Source: Acidimicrobiales bacterium
GTDB taxonomy: Bacteria; Actinomycetota; Acidimicrobiia; Acidimicrobiales; GCA-2861595
Assembly (NCBI GenBank): GCA_036262515.1
Contig: DATAIT010000117.1
Location: 16,045 to 80,044, forward strand
Length of the DNA stretch: 64,000 nt
Direction: 5' to 3'
Positions 59,916 to 64,000 of this stretch are shown here, piece after piece. A program made the position numbers and the translations under genes. Every line of letters begins with the position of its first letter. The first letter of the stretch is position 1. A model generated the notes under the pieces. The model had not been told where the DNA came from. It saw nothing but the letters and a program-made list of their open reading frames with translations, and ran no database searches.

Positions 59916-62192
59916 TCAGGCGTTCGACAGCCGGGCCGTGGCCCGCCGGCCGGGGAGCTTCACCACCTCGATGGCGTTGGGCAGCTCGGCCTTGATGGCG
60001 TCGTCGTGGGTGACCACCAGCACCTGGCGGAACCGGCCCCGCAGGCGCTCGAGGGCGGCCAGCATGCGAGCCTTGCGGTCCTCGTCGAGGGGGCCGAACA
60101 CCTCATCGAGCACCAGCAGGCCTACCGTGCCGCCCGACAGCAGACGCACGTGCTCGCTGATGGCAACGCGCACGGCCAGGTTGGCCAGGTCGGTCTCCGA
60201 GCCCGAGAAGCGCTGCATGCCATGGGCCCGGCCTCGGTCGCGGATCTGGATCTCGTAGGTCTCAGGGTCGAGCTCGAGCTGGTCGTACTCGCGGTCGGTG
60301 AGCTCGGCGAAGAGCTCGGCCGCGTGGGCCGACAAGCGGGGGCCGACCGTTCCCACCACGCCGTTGCGGAAGGCGTTGAGCAGCTCGGCCAAGCGGCTGA
60401 GATGGCGGGTCTCGTCGGTGAGAGTGGCCAGCATGGCGTGCTGCGCCTCGGCGTCGGCCAGGCGCTGTGTGGCCGCGTCGGCCTTGACGCGCGCCCGCTC
60501 GGCCTCGAGGCGGGCGCCGTGCGCGAGCTTGGCGGCCGCCTCGGCGGCCGCGGACGCGATGTCGCGCTCGACCCGGGCGTCGGTGTGGGCAGCCGGCTGG
60601 AAGCCGAGGTCGCGCGCCTGCTGACGGAGGGAGTCCAGCCGCGCGCCGATCTCGGCGTGGCGGGCCCGCTCGGCCTCGTGCTGCTGGGCCAGCACCGGCG
60701 ACCGCTCCAGATGGGCGCGCAGGCGGGCCGCCTCGGTGGCCGCCGCCCGCCGTTGCTCCACCAGGGCCGCGGTCTCGTCGACCTCGCCCGGGCGATAGGC
60801 CCGGCCGAGCGCCGCCTCCGCCTCGGCCAGTGCCGCCCCGGCCGACGCCCGCCTCGCCCGGGCCTGCTCCGCCTCCGCCCACGCCGCGCGCGCCCGTTGG
60901 AGCTGGGACGCGGCTGCCCTGGCCGCCGACCTGGCCTCCTCGGTCACCGGCGCGAGGGTCGAGCGGCGCGCCTGGAGGGCAGCCACCCGATCCTGGCTGG
61001 CGGCGACATCGGCCGCCCGATGCGCCTGCACCTGGCCGAAGGCAGCGCCCAGCGCCTGGCCGCACAGCGGGCAGTCCGCCTCCCCCGAGAGGGCGGCGGA
61101 CGACGAAGCCGCCCGCTCCGCCCGCTCGAGCTCGGCCCGGGCGGCCACGAGCTCGCCGTCGAGCGAGGCCAGCTGGTTCGCCGCTTCCTCGGCCGCGACC
61201 CGGGCCAGCTCGCAGCCTTCCTCGTCGGGGGGCGGCACCGCCTCCGGCGACGCAGCCCTGGCCACGGCGGCGGCCGCCGATGCCACCGCCCGGAGCAGGA
61301 CCAGCTCGGCCTCCGCCTCGTCCAGTCCGGCGGCGGCCGGGGCCAGCGAGTCGAGGGTGGCCCGGGCCTCGGCCAGCCCGGCCAGGTCGGCCTCCAGCTC
61401 GGTGACGCGACGCGACGCAGCGTCGTGCTCGGCCTTGACGGCTCGTCCCTCCGCGACCACCGCCTCATAGCGGCGCCGCAGATCCTCGAGCTGCTCCAGC
61501 GTCGACTGGGCCGTCGCCAGCCGGTCGCGCGCCACCTCGGCCGCCGTGTCCTCGGCCTCCGCCTCGACGACCGCGGCATCGGCAGCGGCCGTGGCGTCGT
61601 CGGCTGCATGACGCAGCGCGTCGAGGTCGGGGAGCACCTTGGAAAGGTCGTCGAGCCGGTCCCGGGCGGCGCGGGCGTCCCGGCGGGCGTCGTCGCGGGC
61701 CGTGTCGAGCGGCGTGACGCCGAGCAGCTTGAGCACCAGGTCCCGGCGCTGCTGGGGCCGCTGCTCGCTGAAGGCGGCCAGCTGCTTCTGCTCGGCGAAC
61801 ACCGACGACCGGAAAGCGGCGTCGTCCATGCCGAGGATCGAGTGGACGTAGCGGGCCGTGTCGCGCACGCCCTCCGCCATCTGCTGGCCGTCGGCGAAGG
61901 CCGAGGCCCGTACGGTGGAGTTGACCCCGGCGACCGTGCGGCGTACGACGTACTGGTGGCCTTCGTGCTCGAACTGCACCTCGGCCACGCACTCGCCTCC
62001 CACCCCTGTCGTGCGCACGTCGGCGATCGACGTGCGGCACTTGCCCCACAGACTGAAGAGCACCGATTCCACGAGGTAGGACTTCCCGGCTCCGTTGGGG
62101 CCGTAGACGCCGACGAGCCCGGGAGGGATTTCGAGGTCGAGCTCGTGCTCGTACGTTCGGTAGTTCCGGAGGTAGATCCGCTGGAGGAGCAC
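59916..62192 (-). CDS. sbcC: SbcC/Rad50-like SMC-family ATPase
   Basis: This 758-residue coiled-coil ATPase works in DNA-end processing. It has N-terminal Walker A GVYGPNGAGKSYLVES, long Ala/Arg/Glu-rich coiled coils, and the zinc hook ADCPLCGQALG at mid-protein. The C-terminal part has the RFSGSETDLANLAVRVAI signature region and Walker B GLLVLDEVFGPLDEDR. It is shorter than E. coli SbcC (~1050), mainly in the coils. I use GTG at 62192, which begins at beta-strand 1 (LLQRIYLRNYRTY). Confidence 0.92.
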   Translation of the reverse strand: MLLQRIYLRNYRTYEHELDLEIPPGLVGVYGPNGAGKSYLVESVLFSLWGKCRTSIADVRTTGVGGECVAEVQFEHEGHQYVVRRTVAGVNSTVRASAFADGQQMAEGVRDTARYVHSILGMDDAAFRSSVFAEQKQLAAFSEQRPQQRRDLVLKLLGVTPLDTARDDARRDARAARDRLDDLSKVLPDLDALRHAADDATAAADAAVVEAEAEDTAAEVARDRLATAQSTLEQLEDLRRRYEAVVAEGRAVKAEHDAASRRVTELEADLAGLAEARATLDSLAPAAAGLDEAEAELVLLRAVASAAAAVARAASPEAVPPPDEEGCELARVAAEEAANQLASLDGELVAARAELERAERAASSSAALSGEADCPLCGQALGAAFGQVQAHRAADVAASQDRVAALQARRSTLAPVTEEARSAARAAASQLQRARAAWAEAEQARARRASAGAALAEAEAALGRAYRPGEVDETAALVEQRRAAATEAARLRAHLERSPVLAQQHEAERARHAEIGARLDSLRQQARDLGFQPAAHTDARVERDIASAAAEAAAKLAHGARLEAERARVKADAATQRLADAEAQHAMLATLTDETRHLSRLAELLNAFRNGVVGTVGPRLSAHAAELFAELTDREYDQLELDPETYEIQIRDRGRAHGMQRFSGSETDLANLAVRVAISEHVRLLSGGTVGLLVLDEVFGPLDEDRKARMLAALERLRGRFRQVLVVTHDDAIKAELPNAIEVVKLPGRRATARLSNA

Positions 62193-62268
62193 CGCTACCG
62201 TCCGCCCGGCCGGTGCCCCGACCCACGCCTCCTCGCAGACGGGACAGCCCCGGCCGCGCTCGTCGCCG

Positions 62269-63384
62269 TCATCCCGACTGCTCCACGGCACGGGCCAGGT
62301 ACTGGTCGCCGAGCTCCTTGATGCGTTGGCGGTCGAAGCCGGTGAGGTCCTGCTTCTCCAGGTACTGGTGCCAGCGGCCGCCCATCGACTCGATGTCGGG
62401 CAGCTCGACCGGCACGTCGACGCCGCCGAACTGGGGCTCGAGCTTGAGGTACAGCGCAGCGGCGGCCGCCTCCCGCACCGCCTCGATGTCGAGCAGGCGG
62501 TAGGCCTCGGGATCGACGCCGTCGAGGTAGAGGCGGGCCACCGCTGCCGCCGGCACGGAGGCCGCCCGCTCCAGCACCTGGGCTTCCAGCTCGGCCGCCG
62601 ACAGGCCGAGTGCCTCCACCGTTCGGAGCGTGACCAGCGGGCGCTGGTCGGGCAATGCCACGTGGCGACACTCGCCGCTGTCGGTGTCGAGGACGACGAA
62701 GCCCTTCGCCTTGTCGGGGTCGTCGGCGAAGGAGAACGTGTCCGTGGACCCTGCGTACCAGATGCCGTCCGAGACCTGGGTGTGGAAGTGGTAGTGGCCC
62801 AGCAGCACGAGGTCGGACCTCAGCACCGACGCGTCGATCTCGATCTCGTTGATGTCGCTGTACTTGGGCTCCACCTGGGTGATGCGGGGATGGGTGAGGA
62901 GCAGGTTCGACTTGTCGACGCTGCGCCCTCGGTCGGCCTCGGCCAGCGCCTCGAGGGTGGCGTCGACGGTGAGCATCTGGGGCACGGCGTGCACCACCAG
63001 CCCCGGAAGCTCGAAGCGCTCGTACGACAGCCGGTGGGCGAAGTGGAACTCCGGGAACATGTCGGCCAGCGCCGAGTAGGGGCTGCCGGTGCCGGGCAGG
63101 CGGGGCGTGTCGTGGTTGCCGGTGATGAGGGCGACGGCCACGCCGTGCTCGCGGATCTTGGACAGCGCCCGCTGGGCGACCCGGAACGACCGGTAGGTGG
63201 GCCGCGGGTGATCGAACACGTCGCCCAGCCACACGACCAGGTCGGGTTCGTCGGCCAGCGCCGCGTCGACGGCGGCGGTGAAGGAGACCTCGAAGTCGAA
63301 CTCCCGCTGGTTGACTCCGGCCGGCGTTGTGAACCCGTAGTACGACCGGCCCAGATGGGCGTCGCCCAGCGCCGCGATCCTCAT
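62269..63384 (-). CDS. sbcD: SbcD/Mre11-like exonuclease
   Basis: This 371-residue metallophosphoesterase nuclease partners with SbcC. The metal motifs are present: GDAHLG (D8, H10), LGDVFDH, ITGNHDTPR and LGHYHFHTQ. The C-terminal capping domain follows. The ATG at 63384 overlaps the stop of the preceding HerA-like gene by one base (TGATG), so the operon is tightly coupled. Confidence 0.93.
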   Translation of the reverse strand: MRIAALGDAHLGRSYYGFTTPAGVNQREFDFEVSFTAAVDAALADEPDLVVWLGDVFDHPRPTYRSFRVAQRALSKIREHGVAVALITGNHDTPRLPGTGSPYSALADMFPEFHFAHRLSYERFELPGLVVHAVPQMLTVDATLEALAEADRGRSVDKSNLLLTHPRITQVEPKYSDINEIEIDASVLRSDLVLLGHYHFHTQVSDGIWYAGSTDTFSFADDPDKAKGFVVLDTDSGECRHVALPDQRPLVTLRTVEALGLSAAELEAQVLERAASVPAAAVARLYLDGVDPEAYRLLDIEAVREAAAAALYLKLEPQFGGVDVPVELPDIESMGGRWHQYLEKQDLTGFDRQRIKELGDQYLARAVEQSG

Positions 63385-64000
63385 CAGTCGACGAGCGCGG
63401 CCACGTTGGCGGCCGCCTCGGGGCGGGGGGCAGGCGGAGGAGGAGTGGCGCGCACGACGTCGTCGTAGAGGTGGATCTTGGCGGGCACCGCGAAGGGCGC
63501 CTCCAGGTTGGCCAGGAGGCACTCCCCCGGCATGAGGCTCTGGATCTCCGGCCCGAGGGCCGACAGGTCCTGCTTCGACGACGAGCGCAGGATGTTGCGG
63601 TCCTTCTCGTCGGCCAGGCCGAGCACGAAGAAGGTGTTGAACTGGCTGAGCAGCTCGCCGTCGAGCAGCTTGGGCTGCTGGGTGACGGCGCACAGGCCCA
63701 CCTTGAACTTGCGGCCCTCCCGGGCGACCCGGGGGAACACGTTGGACTCCTTGTCCCTGCTCGACGAGAGCACCCGCTGAGCCTCCTCCAGCACGATGCA
63801 CACAACCGGCAGGCGCTCGTGCAGGTCGGGGGCGTCGAGGTAGGCGCCGGCCCAGTGCTCGAGCACCTTCCGGGTGAGGAACGACGCCAGCAGCACCTCC
63901 TCGGTGGACCCGAGCCCGCTCACGTCGCACAGCACCACGCGGCCCTCGGTGAGGTCGCGCACGATGGCGGCGCCGGTGGACACGTTGGCGTCGGTGGCGA
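63384..64000 (-). CDS. HerA-like ATPase, N-terminus off window
   Basis: This is the C-terminal ~200 residues of a DUF87/HerA-type FtsK-superfamily ATPase; the gene continues past the right edge. Walker B is VVCIVLEEAQRVL, with the catalytic Glu, and the sensor region is GLCAVTQQPKLLDGELLSQF, as in HerA/VirB4-like DNA pumps. It lies upstream of sbcD and sbcC, so it probably acts in the same DNA-end resection step. A nurA partner is not seen in this window. Confidence 0.87.
   Translation of the reverse strand, partial: ATDANVSTGAAIVRDLTEGRVVLCDVSGLGSTEEVLLASFLTRKVLEHWAGAYLDAPDLHERLPVVCIVLEEAQRVLSSSRDKESNVFPRVAREGRKFKVGLCAVTQQPKLLDGELLSQFNTFFVLGLADEKDRNILRSSSKQDLSALGPEIQSLMPGECLLANLEAPFAVPAKIHLYDDVVRATPPPPAPRPEAAANVAALVD

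Noticed and set aside
1..64000. Mobile element, prophage, genomic island or rRNA operon
   Set aside because: No transposase, integrase, phage or rRNA sequence was seen. The only tRNA (Sec) has no integrase or repeated 3' end beside it.

Overview
This is a gene-dense, very GC-rich (roughly 70% by eye) chromosomal segment of an actinobacterium. A WhiB regulator, glnE-type adenylyltransferase, class E sortase, Tad pilus genes of the actinobacterial type, an APC permease/trkA/trkA/OB-fold block like the mycobacterial ceoBC region, many GTG starts and many GTGA/ATGA overlaps all point to Actinomycetota. A lineage such as Acidimicrobiia fits, but that finer placement is inference. I see no rRNA, CRISPR array, transposase, integrase or phage gene.

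Layout. 0-5.4 kb: potassium/amino-acid transport (APC permease, two TrkA proteins), an OB-fold protein, an RsbV/RsbW anti-sigma pair, and a sortase with a cell-surface FN3 protein. 5.8-10.2 kb: a minus-strand Tad/Flp pilus operon (tadZ-A-B-C, DUF4244 pilin-like protein, tadE). 10.3-16.5 kb: a selenocysteine tRNA, a 24-residue membrane peptide, a primary-type sigma factor, nadE and glnE. 16.5-23 kb: lipoproteins, an MFS exporter, a TrxR-like flavoprotein without its redox cysteines, and a phospholipase-C-like phosphoesterase split by a membrane domain. 23-30 kb: a molybdate ABC transporter with its MerR-Mop regulator, divergent from a copper operon (copZ, secreted His protein, copA) that converges on a cupredoxin. 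30-38 kb: a methyltransferase, a Tes/MJ0619-like radical SAM enzyme, an ATP-dependent DNA ligase and 4-alpha-glucanotransferase, punctuated by two near-identical palindromes, then a phytoene-desaturase-like oxidoreductase and DUF72. 38-48.5 kb: small enzymes and lipoproteins, a tatA-cupredoxin-ferritin-like Tat cassette, trpD and whiB. 48.7-53.5 kb: a branched-chain-type ABC transporter with fused permease-ATPase, preceded by rubrerythrin. 53.5-59.9 kb: a CaCA antiporter, then glpD, an alkyl-DHAP-synthase-like flavoprotein and glpK. 59.9 kb to the end: SbcC/Rad50-, SbcD/Mre11- and HerA-like genes in one operon.

Two features cut across the window. First, at least fifteen genes have a TANNNT-type -10 hexamer six or seven bases before the start codon, the signature of leaderless transcription. 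Second, several membrane or lipid clues occur together: the Tes-like radical SAM enzyme, the alkyl-DHAP-synthase-like flavoprotein beside glpD/glpK, and the unusual membrane-inserted phosphoesterase. They make unusual membrane lipids a testable idea, not a conclusion.
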